Assembly (NCBI GenBank): GCA_961205875.1
Contig: OY540816.1
Location: 13,898,701-13,962,700, forward strand
Source of the DNA: Sialis fuliginosa
Taxonomy: Eukaryota > Arthropoda > Insecta > Megaloptera > Sialidae
Direction of reading: 5' to 3'
DNA length: 64,000 nucleotides
Program-made: the position numbers and the translations under genes
Part shown: positions 1 through 10,937 of the stretch, piece by piece
How the letters are laid out: every line of letters starts with the position of its first letter
Numbering within the stretch: position 1 is the first letter of the stretch
Notes under the pieces: model-generated
What the model was told of the DNA's origin: nothing
What the model saw: the letters and a program-made list of their open reading frames with translations, nothing else
Databases searched by the model: none

Positions 1-118
1 TGCTTTATAATATCGAGCAAATTCATAACAATTTAATACCCAATTGATAGCGTTATTTGACAGCTAATGTGCGCAGACGCGAATTTGCACCCATGCAATT
101 TCTTTATAATACCGGGCA
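1..118. repeat. Fragment of a dispersed inverted-repeat element (MITE family A)
   Basis: The sequence ends in a terminal block reading cttataataccggg-like (tttctttataataccgggc near 100-118). Inside is the pattern of a 'gatagcg' core and 'caatttaatacc', which also occurs at 39760-39968, 40925-41252, 42402-42726 and 54960-55045. It is cut by the window edge, so only one end is visible. No coding sequence. Confidence 0.6.
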
Positions 119-594
119 TCAGTATTTTTGTCTGAAAAGTTTCTTTTACTAAATTGGGACATAGAGCACAGAATAATAAATATTATCTCTATGATTAGGG
201 ACCATTAATTTCAGGGCCCTGCTTCTCCTGAATAAACTTTTGTTTTTGAAAATCCGTCACTATTCGTACTTTTTTGAACACGGTGCTCTATATTTATTAT
301 TCCCAATACTTATATTTGAACCATAGTATATTTATTTGATTGATTTTTTGTAATAAAACTAGAAACATATAATAATAAAATTTAATTAAATAAATAATTT
401 ACAAAAACATGAGTTAGCATATTTAGATATACATGTATTTTTTTGAAGGATGGAGGGAGTTCATATACAAAATTTGTAATATTATATATAGTTGTATATA
501 ATTATATAAAATAAATATGTATAATTATAAATTTTATTTGAACATGTACTGAATTATCCTCGGGTGCACCCTTACAAAATATATCTGTATAGTT

Positions 595-3501
595 CTATTT
601 TCTTTGAGACTTGCTTGTACGATGACTTCTACAATATTTTTTATCATCTGGTGTTTTACTGCGTTTGGACTTTTTAGTTTTTTTGTAATCATTTTTTTTG
701 TAATTTGTTCTGCTGTATTCTTTGACTTTTTTATTTCTGCTTCTGTATTTATCATTCTCATGACTATCTTTTTTGTTTTCATTATCATGTCTATATTTTT
801 TATCATTTTTGTGACCATATTTATCGTCACCATTTTCATAAACGACGTACGGTTCTGGTGATTCTGACCACCTGGATAAGCTAAAACAAAAATTGGAAAA
901 TATTTTTATATTTGTCATGCAAATAGCAGATGAGCGTAATGACTGCGCCAATTTAATGTAGTACTCAGAAGACCCCCCAACAATTTAAAATAAAAAAATT
1001 GACTGTAGAACAATGCAGAAAAACAATACAATTTGATTGAACTATTAGGTCCTACTGTTCTTCAACTTCAACATTTGGTGACATTTTAAAGTGTATACAA
1101 ATACGATTTTTTTACTGTTATACCTCCGTAGTGATTTCATCACCGAACTTGCATTAAATTTTAATACAATATAAATAGGAAAATTAAGATTCAAAATAAT
1201 TATATAAAATACCTTGTATCAGTTTCACGTTGTATGTTACTTTCATAAGTTTTGTTTTCAGAAAATAAGTTATGTGGATTTTTAAATACATGTAAGAAGT
1301 TGCAATTTTTTCCTTTTGGACATTTATTATGGTTGTATGTTCCTGTAAAAATATGTATATAAATTTTAAAATTGTATTTTTCTCATTACCTGATAAAAAA
1401 ATTATTAATAGGTGCCATTAATAACAATAAGTAATAATATAAACAAACAAACCACAAATTGCTTGTTTCCATGTAGCTATTTTTACAAACTCTATATGAA
1501 TTTGTTTTCCACCATACCATCTTCCTTGAAGTGATTGGTATGCTTTCACTGCTTCTCTAACATCCGAATATTCTATGTAGACATTACCTCGTAAATGGGC
1601 TTCATGATTTTTACATATTTTTAACTGAATGACATTTCCAAATTTTTCAAGTTCAGGTACAATATCATTGAAGAAATCGCAAAAATGTGTATATGTTTCT
1701 CGATCATCATATTCTAATAGGATATCAGAATCATATTCTTTTTGATTTGAATGTTCAATAGCAAAATGTGAATAAAATCCATTTATCAATAAAATACTAC
1801 TAATTGTAGGTCTAACATGATTTCGAGAACAATAATCTTTAAATCGGCAAGTAGCTGTTTTTTGAAAAAACGGACAAATTTCTTTCCCTGGATTTGTTTC
1901 TATTGTCATGTCTAAATCTGGTGGAATTGGCCCTCTATTACACAAAAACTCATCTAATTGTTTTGTAAACAAATCTTGTTTATTTTGTTCAATAATTAAT
2001 TGTTCTTGTATTTGTTTTTCTTTTTCTGCAATTAACTTTTGCTCTCGTTCCCATTCTTGCCGTATAATTTCTTTTTGACGTTCCTTTTCATCATTTATTT
2101 TAGCAATAAGTTTTTGTTTTTCTATCCATAATTTTTCAGCTTCGATTTCTCTCCTAAGCCATTCCTGTTCTTGCGTTTTTGATATTCTTCTATATTCTTC
2201 TTCTTGAAATTTTTCCAAGATCTCTTGTTCTTTACAAGCTTCTAAATATGCAGTTGTTTTTTTGAATTCGGTTTCCTCTGACATAAAATTAAGTAAAATA
2301 TTTAAACTATATTTTAGTATATTCAAATTATCCAATATAGTATATCGTAGATGCCTGAATTTATTTGTTTAAAATAGCTTCTTTTTCTGAACAAAACTAC
2401 AGTTATCAATATTTAATAAAACACTTATAACTTATAATAATATAATTATTATTTTTCACTCCATAAACTACATTAGTATTTTTCAAAGTATGAATCACTG
2501 GGAGTCGTAATATTTAGTGGATCCAAATACTCCTATTTTTATATCAAGAAACAAATTGATTGTTACAATGAAAATATATTTTAAAAATATGTACCTGCAT
2601 GGTGGGTTACAACAATAATAGTAAAAAAATAAGAATTAAAATACATTTAATATTAGTTAATAGTTGTTGTCATTGTGAATGCTCACATCCTTCTAAACAG
2701 CAACAAATATTGGACATACATAGTTGCAAAGCCTTAAGTGTAGCATGTTTAGCCTATATATGAGCCGGTTATTTTGAAACTGACTAAGTCCATTCATATA
2801 CATATGGACTTAGGGTCACTTTCAAAATAACCGGCTCATATGATCTAACCTAGTTGTATGTAGAATAAACTTAAATTATAAATACATACATGTTTTATTT
2901 TAGGTGCTGGTTTTTCTATATTACAAAATTATTGAGTGTATCACATTGTCAATATTATTTGTTATATTCGTAAGAACCATGTTATTAAATTACTTTTTTT
3001 TTTTTTAAACATGTAAGTAAATTAATTTATCACCAAAAAATATTCAAAAGAAGAAGCTTTTTAACACAAATTGTTTAAGTCATTCAAAGGATACCCATGT
3101 TTTATTACGAAGACAAAATAAAAATACCATAGTGCATTCAAGATGGATGTTTGGTCCATGGTTCTGTTATAAAAAATAACTGAGATTTAATACTTTTGAA
3201 AATAATTAATAGTTGGTTTAATCGAACGAATTTATTTGTACCACTTGTCATATTTAAAATCTCACCTTGTTCACGTAAATAATCTCTATGTTTAGCCAAT
3301 TGTTGTCGAATACGTTTACGTCTTAATTTTTTTATATTATTTCTCCAAATTTTATGTCTATAATAAATTGTATTATTATTAATAATTATTATAACAGCTT
3401 TCTTAATAAGAGGTCCATAACCTATCAAGAATAATTGACATGTTGACTTACTAGGGAACATATCGAAGTGTATCTTACCGGTTTAGATAAAAAAAATTCA
3501 T
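595..3501 (-). CDS. ZRSR2: ZRSR2/URP-like U2AF35-related splicing factor, 5 exons, about 451 aa
   Basis: Proposed exons: 3501-3479, 3357-3266, 2277-1453, 1342-1213, 880-595; the sum is 1356 nt. The protein has a basic N-terminal helix (IKKLRRKRIRQQLAKHRD), a long charged coiled region, a CCCH finger (C-x8-C-x5-C-x3-H, near residue 172), a U2AF-homology RRM, a second CCCH finger (CPKGKNCNFLH) and an RS/KS-rich tail. This order is that of ZRSR2, which recognises the 3' splice site of U12-type introns (family knowledge). The human protein is about 480 aa. The ATG at 2284 is not the start: it lies in the intron end, and the acceptor within 'atgtcag' continues the frame from exon 2. Exon 1 codes only seven residues plus a split codon and is the weakest part. 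An AATAAA lies at 538-533, downstream of the stop. Head-to-head with the gene at 4306. Confidence 0.9.
2757..2843. repeat. Short perfect-looking hairpin, arms of about 40 bp
   Basis: The left arm (from 'tatatgagccggttattt') and the right arm (ending 'aaataaccggctcatatg') are near-exact reverse complements, with almost no loop around 'tcatatacatatg'. It lies in intron 2 of the ZRSR2-like gene. It has no coding capacity and resembles a tiny foldback or MITE. Confidence 0.75.
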
Positions 3502-4305
3502 TTTTCATTTTTCTGGGATCAATTCTCAGAAAATTAATTGAATTTCATTATTATTAGGTAAAATTTTCTAATTCCAGAAAATAAATACACAGGGGTGCCT
3601 ATATAAAAATGAAGTATAACTATTTTTGGTTTATACCACGTTTATATATATTAATAATATAAATGTGATATTTCCATTTAAAAATAATTAAACTTACATG
3701 ACAGTTCCCATAATTGTTACAAAATTAAACATAACCTCAAATAATATACGTTTAGTAAAGATTTAAAGAGATTGTACTGTATAATTGAATTGCAATTGCA
3801 ATTATATTGCAGTTACAATGATTACAAATCAAAATTGGAAACTTTTGACTTACCTTCCCATTTCTAAATCAAATAGGAATGATTTATGACATTAGTAAAT
3901 ACTTAATTTCTAAAAGATATTAGAATATAATTATTAATATGTATATTTATATATTATATAAACTTGAAATGATTTAAGATATATCTAAACGAATTTATAA
4001 TGTATTTTTTATCAATATCGATTTAAACTTTATTATTCTGCAATTTAAACTGACGTTCTGTAGTAGTAAATATAGCCATAAATGAATAAATGGTACCAAC
4101 GGTACCAACCGTATCATGATACCAGCGTGTGTCTGGCCTGTGTACCAATCAGACGCAGAAAACAAAGAACCGAGGCACCAACATAAAGCAAAAAAGTAAA
4201 AAAAATAGAATCATCAAAGTGACAGAACGTCTTTGGAAAGCTGACATGTGACAAACACAGAATTACCACATAATAAATTTATTTAATAATAAAACACATA
4301 ACAGT
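3502..4305. promoter_or_regulatory. Shared divergent promoter region of ZRSR2 and MALSU1
   Basis: About 800 bp separate the two start codons, which face away from each other. The stretch is AT-rich apart from 4090-4180, which is more mixed and holds a short direct repeat of 'ggtaccaac'. No gene is visible. A bidirectional promoter is inferred from geometry only. Confidence 0.4.
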
Positions 4306-5677
4306 ATGTTTTTAAGAAATTATAATTTATTATTTAAATGTATTAAATTACACAAACATTCATTTAATAAACACGATGTGTATCTCGATTTTACTAGAAA
4401 AATGTGTAATAGAACGAACGATATATTGACAAAACATGAAATATCTCTAAATAATCAGTTTAAAATAAAAAATACAGAAGAACGTAATAATTGTTTCAAT
4501 TATCCAGAATTAGTCTGTCAAAATTCACAATTAGAAGATGAACTTAAAGGACTCAACTGTGAGCGTTAGTATAGTTATTATTTATATTTCCTTTTAATTA
4601 AATTTTATTTCATGCACAGAACAATAAATGTCATGTCAAATAAAAATTCCTACGTTACTATAGATACAACACATTCTACTATGTTCTAACAAATCAACAC
4701 GTGATTTTTGATAATTGTGACATCAGTCCACCCATGTTCTCCGTATTTACCCAAATTATTAAGTATAACTATAAAGTTATACTAAATATTATCTCTATAA
4801 AGAGATAACTTTGTTTTAATGGATAACTACATTAGGGCGAGTCCATGAAATGGATTTTACAAGTTTATGCTAATTAAAACAATATTTTTGATAATAATAT
4901 AAATTAGATTTGTAAAATACTCATAAGTACCTGTAACTGGCATTACAAATTTCAGAAGGCTATATAAGCTAAGCTATTAATTAAGTCAGGTAATTGGTGT
5001 TTCTTACCATTTAGGTGTTAATTTATCAAAAAGTGAACTTTTTAGGCAAACAATAAATAAAAGTCAGTGAAAGTAGCAATATTTATGGACTCATCTATTA
5101 AGCATCTGCTTCAAAGCATATTAAAATTTTAAATATTACCAAACAAATACTTTATTTCAATAAATTTTCGTATAAATTCTCAATAGTCAAAAAATGAAAA
5201 TATTTATATATATTTTCAGATGGAAAATACGGAGTATTTGATATTGACGATTTAGTAGATTTATTAAGAAAAGAAAATGTTCGTGATATTTTTGTTTCAT
5301 CAGTTCCTTCACAAATAAAATATGTTGATTACATCATAGTTGTTACTGGTAAATCTAGAAGACATATGTTAGCCATTGCAGAGTTCGTAAGGAAAGTGTA
5401 CAAAAGAAAACGATTCAAGAATGAATGGCTACCTAAAATAGAAGGAAAAAATTCTAAAGATTGGTTAGCTCTAGATTTAGGTAATATTGCTCTTCATATA
5501 TTTTCTAAAGATGCAAGAAAGTTGTATGATATCGACTTGCTTTGGGCTGTTGGTCATGAATATGACCCTGAATGTAACAAACCAGAAGATCCATTTAGTG
5601 AGTTATTAGAAAAACACTCACATTATCTACAAGATCTACAACCAGCTGAACTCAATAATACTAAAACCATTTCTTAA
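4306..5677 (+). CDS. MALSU1: MALSU1/RsfS-family mitochondrial ribosome assembly (silencing) factor, 2 exons, 236 aa
   Basis: Exons 4306-4558 and 5220-5677 join in phase 1 (donor gtgagc, acceptor tttcag). Residues from about 85 form the RsfS domain: YGVFDIDDLVDLLRKENV, then the hallmark DWLALDLGNIALHIFS and YDIDLLWAVG blocks. The N-terminus is basic, hydroxylated and free of acidic residues early on (MFLRNYNLLFKCIKLHKHSF), consistent with a mitochondrial presequence. Known role of the family: binds uL14 of the large subunit and assists its assembly or blocks early joining. The first-exon sequence is poorly conserved, as expected for a transit region. AATAAA near 5800 is a plausible poly(A) signal. 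Confidence 0.93.
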
Positions 5678-6540
5678 TAGACAATCGTATATAATATGTT
5701 ATTATGATTTTATGCATTGGCGACATTGCCAAATTTGTACTTATAAATTTGTTTTCCAACCTGTTTTCTATAATATAAATATCGTGTACATATTTATGTA
5801 AATAAATTATGCATTTAGTATAAATTAACATTAAGTGTTATTTAAATTTCCCTAATTAAAACCAATCAATGGAATAAAAGAAATAAAGAATATGAATACA
5901 GTGGACATTCCATACTGTGAACCTGGTTAGGCACGGTACCTTCCATACTGTGAACTCTCACTCGAAAGCCCCTATATATTTGCACAGCTGTCACTTATAA
6001 GTAACATCTATTGTACCTGTATTTTAGCTTGAAATGCAGGTTATATTTTGTATGTTTCTGTTAGAGATCATATCTAATTAGATCCAGCGGTAATTATTTG
6101 GATCCAATTTGATCTGATTGGATCTAATTAGATGAGGCCGTTTTCAGGGTCTGAACAGCTTAAGAAATTTTGATCCAATTGGATCTAATATTTTTTCTTT
6201 GGGACTTTAGAAAGTATGTAACATTTGTCCAACAATATAAATAAACCAAGCAATTTTTTTTTTTGTAAAATACTTTAATTAACAAAAGTATTTTGTACCA
6301 AAATAAGAAAATTGACAAAAAGTGAAATTACTCAATTTAACTTCTAGGCAAATCTATATTGACTAATATCGCATTTACATTGTGACTAGATATATAATAC
6401 TTTCCTTGGTATATCTAGGTGTGTAACTTTATCTGTTTATCATTAGATAAGGATATCAGTTTAAATATTTGTCAGTTTTATTCACAGAGTAAAAATGTTT
6501 GTTATATTTATATTTATAAAATGTCAAGTAATTTAAAAAA
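5678..6540. other. Intergenic, with a cluster of GATC palindromes
   Basis: No gene seen. At 5907-5955 there are two near-copies of 'ccatactgtgaac'; the 20-mer attccatactgtgaacctgg (5907-5926) occurs again, reversed, at 52611-52630. From about 6065 to 6190 there are repeated palindromic blocks of the form gatcYaattRgatc. Confidence 0.6.
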
Positions 6541-8834
6541 ATGAAATCTATATTAGATGAAAGTCCTAATACTATTTTGGGTTTGCCAATATCTCAAACC
6601 CAACAAGTGGTATTATGCTATTTAATTCCGACTATTGTTAGCAGTATAGTTTATATTGTGTACACAGCAGCTGATATAGTTTTAACATACGAATATATTG
6701 CAGAAGAAGAATATCATATTGCCCTATTAACATTTGTTATTCTTTGTACACCGGCTTTAGGATGTTTTATATTTACTGTTACTTCAATAGAACTATTCCC
6801 AGAAGAATCAGGTTGCGGAGTATTAAAATGGTTTGTATTGAAAGTAATACAACACGTATTATTTCCTGTATGGGCAATGTATGGGTACGTTAACTATTTT
6901 TATTGATTATTATCTGCGCTAACAAATATTTATTTAATACAGATATGCTGAACGTTTATTTTGGTCAATTGAATCAGTACGTAAAGAAGAAGATGAAAGA
7001 GAAATATGTTTATGGAATGCTAGTAAAACTAGACCTATAGAATTGTATCATTTTCTACAAGCATATTTTCAAGCTATACCACAAATATTAGTACAGACTT
7101 ATATTATTATTCGTGAAGACCATTTATATAGAAGTGATAGAGGTAAACCTTACGGTAAATATTTTCAAATATTGTATTATATTATTATTATATTTTAGTT
7201 GATGTGCAAATTTTAAGCATCATAATGTCATTAATAAGAGTATCTGCTACAACAATGGCTTATCAACATTTCGAAAGTCAAAAGTTACTTGGCCGAAGGT
7301 ATCCATGGAGTCGGAAAACAGGAAAATTTTTTCATGTGGGTTATGAAGATATGAAAAATTGTTATCCTCATTTATCAAATAGTGAGTATAGAATTTCAAT
7401 CAATCAAAAAAAATACATATTATATTTGAGGCAGTGATCGAGTTCCAAAACTCATTCATTCCATTTTTTTTTAAATCGAGATGTTAGTGGATTTTAGAAG
7501 AACTCGCTCAATCATATTATGATTAAACGAATTTTACTCAAAAGTTACATTACAATATGAAATAATGCCAAAAATACTTTCAAGATCCACTAACATATCG
7601 ATTTTTTTTAAAATGGAACGAACGAGTTATGGAACTCATTTATATGGTATACTTCTTTAATAGAATAAATTTATTTTTAGATAAAGACAGTGATGAAGTA
7701 GATCATGGTGAAAAACATCCAATGATAACTCAACCACTAAAAACCGATGAAAACGAACACAACAGTATTAACAATGATTATAATGACCTGCCGGAATCTG
7801 ATCAGCACATATTATATAAATCATCAAAGTTCAGATATATCGATAATAGTTCAGAAAGTGGATCAGATTTGACTTCTAAATTATCGAGGAATTCATCCCG
7901 TGTAAATGAAGATTATAAAATAAGAAAAACCATATGTATTGATTCAAGCACTCCACCACCAGATTACACCTCGTCTTCACCTCCAATTTTATTAGAAACA
8001 AATTTAGAAGTAGAAATACATGAGATTGACACAAATATACAAGAACTTAGTAAAACACAAGTCAAAGATGAAGATAATATTGGAAATATGTCAACAAATG
8101 ATTCAGATGATGAATACTTAAATAACATGGAATCACCCGATAAAAAACTTAAAACAAAAAATATCAGGACAAGTGATATTTCGAGTGCTTCAGATCCACC
8201 AAATTACCCTGCTCCGATCAGACCCAATCTAAATGTATCAGATATTTTACAAGCAGAAGGAAATAACAATGTTACTTTTGACAGTACAGTAATCATAAAT
8301 ACATTTTCAGAAGTTCCAGATTGGGCTTTACCAGAACGTAAATTTCCTCAACAAGGACGCAGTCAAGATGACATATTGGGTAAAGCTGTATTATTCTTAG
8401 CATGGATCTGTTTCATATCAGCTAGAACATTAACCATTTCAATATTTTATTTGTTTTTCCCAACACCTATAATATGTATATTAATTGCTCACTTTTTATT
8501 AATGACTGCTATTTTAATCAAACATGCTAAAACAAGAAGTATGAACCGATTAGTACTTTATACATTTTTGGGATATGTTTATATTTTTTGCATTATTGAA
8601 TTTCGTATTAAGTTTAAAAGATTTTATCGAAGTTATATATTATATTTCGTATTAGTATACACAGAAAATGTAATTCTTACTGCTATGTGGAGCTTAAGTG
8701 CTTGGGAAAGTTGGTGGTTTTCTTATCTTTTTTATATGATTTTTTTGACTTCTATAATTAATGTTTTAGCTATGATAACATATATAAAGTTGCTTAAGCC
8801 AGAAAAGAAAGTGCTTTATAATGTAAATGATTAA
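6541..8834 (+). CDS. XK-related (XKR) multipass membrane protein, 4 exons, 626 aa
   Basis: Exons 6541-6884, 6943-7142, 7199-7381 and 7681-8834 join in consistent phases (1881 nt). The N-terminal part has hydrophobic segments near residues 24-46, 60-82 and 96-120, and exon 2 holds the family motif LQAYFQAIPQILVQTYIII. Exon 3 continues with the YPWSRKTGKF-type loop. Four or five further hydrophobic segments follow from about residue 475 (LGKAVLFLAWICFISARTL onward). XKR proteins include XK and plasma-membrane lipid scramblases (family knowledge); this copy's activity is not known. Odd feature: residues about 243-470 form a long acidic, Ser/Asn-rich, probably disordered cytoplasmic insert absent from typical XKRs. 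Which paralogue it matches cannot be decided here. Confidence 0.9.
7440..7638. mobile_element. MITE in XKR intron 3, terminal inverted repeats of about 55 bp
   Basis: The left end 'gagttccaaaactcattcat' and the right end, read in reverse ('gagttccataactcgttcgt'), match over about 55 bp including the shared 'ttttaaatcgaKatgttag'. The element is about 200 bp, non-coding, and wholly within the intron 7382-7680. Confidence 0.75.
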
Positions 8835-10937
8835 AGATGCGTAATATGTTCTGATGAGTGGATCAAATTTCAATTACAAACTTTTTTATGAGTGGAACAA
8901 ACATTACAATTCTATAGTATGTAAAATCTCATCTACAAAAAAATATTTCATGGATTCAGTTACAGGAAAACATATATAAATCACATGTCAACAGAACAAT
9001 AAAAATATACAGTGTTGAATCCAGAGGTTTGCTTGAGAAAATCCTGCTAATATAAATATAGTAGAAATATTTATTCCCCAGAGACCAATTTTTTCATTAG
9101 AACTTCCCCACCCCTCTTCCTGTAAGTTTATATTTCCTACAGTGCACTCTCTGGATTCAACATTGGACACCTAGCACTTGCATTTAGCTTTAAGTATTAT
9201 GTATATAGTACATAGTAGAGAGTCTCTTTTTTACATGGATTTTTTTAATGTGAATTTGAAGTTAGGCGGTGTGATTTTTCATGCAAATTCAGAGATCCCC
9301 CATTTCAGCGAGTCAGGTATCAAGTAAAAGTTGACAATTCAAGGAATTTAAATATGTATAAAAAAATATTGTTACTTTTCAATAAAATTGAAGTTTTAAA
9401 TCAGAATTTCAAACTAATTATTTTGAGTTTTTTTTTTGTGAATTTTCAAAAAAAAACATTACGTGATTTTCAGCCTATTTTAATTGATTGATTTGGTTTT
9501 ACACGCTTTTAGAAGATAATGGAACCTATCACTAATTTTTCATGTAAGCAATGTATTTTTTTAAACGATTTTTTATATGTGATTTGCTGTGAAACGATCT
9601 ACTGCATAAAAAGAGACCCTACTGAATTTTTTAAATTAAATTTTGTATGTAAACTATTTATAATTATAGATAAATAAACGTGATGAATAATTAATATATA
9701 CTTTTCATAAGATTAATCATATATAATAATTAAATTTTTTATTTAAAAAATGTCATAAAATAATTTTAACCAGAATAAATCAACTCAAGGCTTAGGTTCA
9801 ACAATTTGCGTGCATCACAAACTGAAATTAAACTGTAAATAAATATTTTGTAAGAATGACTTGCGTTGATTATTAATATAATTAATAATTATTATATTTT
9901 CTATTCACAAAAAAAGAGATAGAGCACAGTTAGGGTCAATGCATGTCTTTATTAAAACATATGAGTGTAAAAAAGATAGTATTGTTTGGAAAATTCATTT
10001 TTTTAGGTGGCAATCGATTATACATACATTTATTGTAAATTAAGACAATTTATTGACAGTTTAATAAAACAATAACAGTTATAAAGATATCAGACCCAAA
10101 TTTTAAATTAATGTTCCGAAGAATGTTCTTTATTACTGTAAAATATTTATTTTCAGAAGGTAACAACTTAAAAAAAATATTAAAATTAATGAGATATTCT
10201 GTGAACATATTAAAGCTTAATAAAGTGTGCTTTTAGTCACTTTTTTCAGCGTAGTGGATAAACAAATGAAATTTATTTATTTTTTTCAAATTGTAGGCTG
10301 TAGGGAATTTTTATATGGAACAACTTTTATTTGAAACTATTTTGTATCAACAAATTTTTATACCTATGTATCTCACATACGTTCGACGTATCTCCCTGTA
10401 AAATCAAAAATATAAACCGAATAAGAAAATAAAATATATTGAATTATTTGTTACGAAATGCTCTACAAAAAAGTCAAGAAGTATTTTTTTGTAGGACTGA
10501 AAATACAAGAGTTAGCTTGCCTCAAAGATTTTCATCTTCATAACTTTTTAACTTCCCAGCATGGGAAGTTATTGGAAAACCGAAATAAAAAATGTCAACA
10601 TATTTTTATGTTTCAAGGTCGTTAAAGTATTTTTACACTATTTTGAGAGCATGTGTGTAAATTCAGCCATCCTACTGTTCGTTGCAGAAATCGTCCCTAC
10701 CTCTTATACTATTTTTATATTTTTCTATGAATTAGGGCTAGGGTATTTCGTTTCATTAGTATCTGTTAGTTGTGAGGCTAGCAACGTGTTGTGTTTTGTA
10801 AATTTGACAGCAATTAACAGGCTGTGATAATCACTCACAGATAGTGATGAGAAAATTTTGAACTGGTACATTACCAAAAGTATCAAAACGCTATTTCATT
10901 ATAAATATAATTTATATATGTAAAAAACGTCATTAAA
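8835..10937. other. Gene-free stretch with small repeats
   Basis: No exon or RNA gene could be supported. A small inverted repeat (gtgttgaatccagag at 9012 and its reverse complement near 9149-9163) flanks about 120 bp. Near 10550-10580 a palindrome 'aacttcccagcatgggaagtt' starts an apparent repeat that produces a spurious 88-codon ORF. The rest is low-complexity AT-rich DNA. Confidence 0.55.

Noticed and set aside
604-861. Plus-strand hydrophobic ORF of 85 codons
   Set aside because: Antisense shadow of the Lys/Ser/Asp-rich tail exon of the ZRSR2-like gene; the hydrophobic run reflects complement of AAA/GAA codons.
2282-2335. ATG at 2284 (or 2335) as start of ZRSR2
   Set aside because: The ATG precedes a good acceptor (atgtcag|ag gaa) that links in phase to an upstream exon carrying the conserved basic helix.
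10561-10827. 88-codon plus-strand ORF
   Set aside because: Starts inside a palindromic repeat, has no splice partners and no recognisable protein features.
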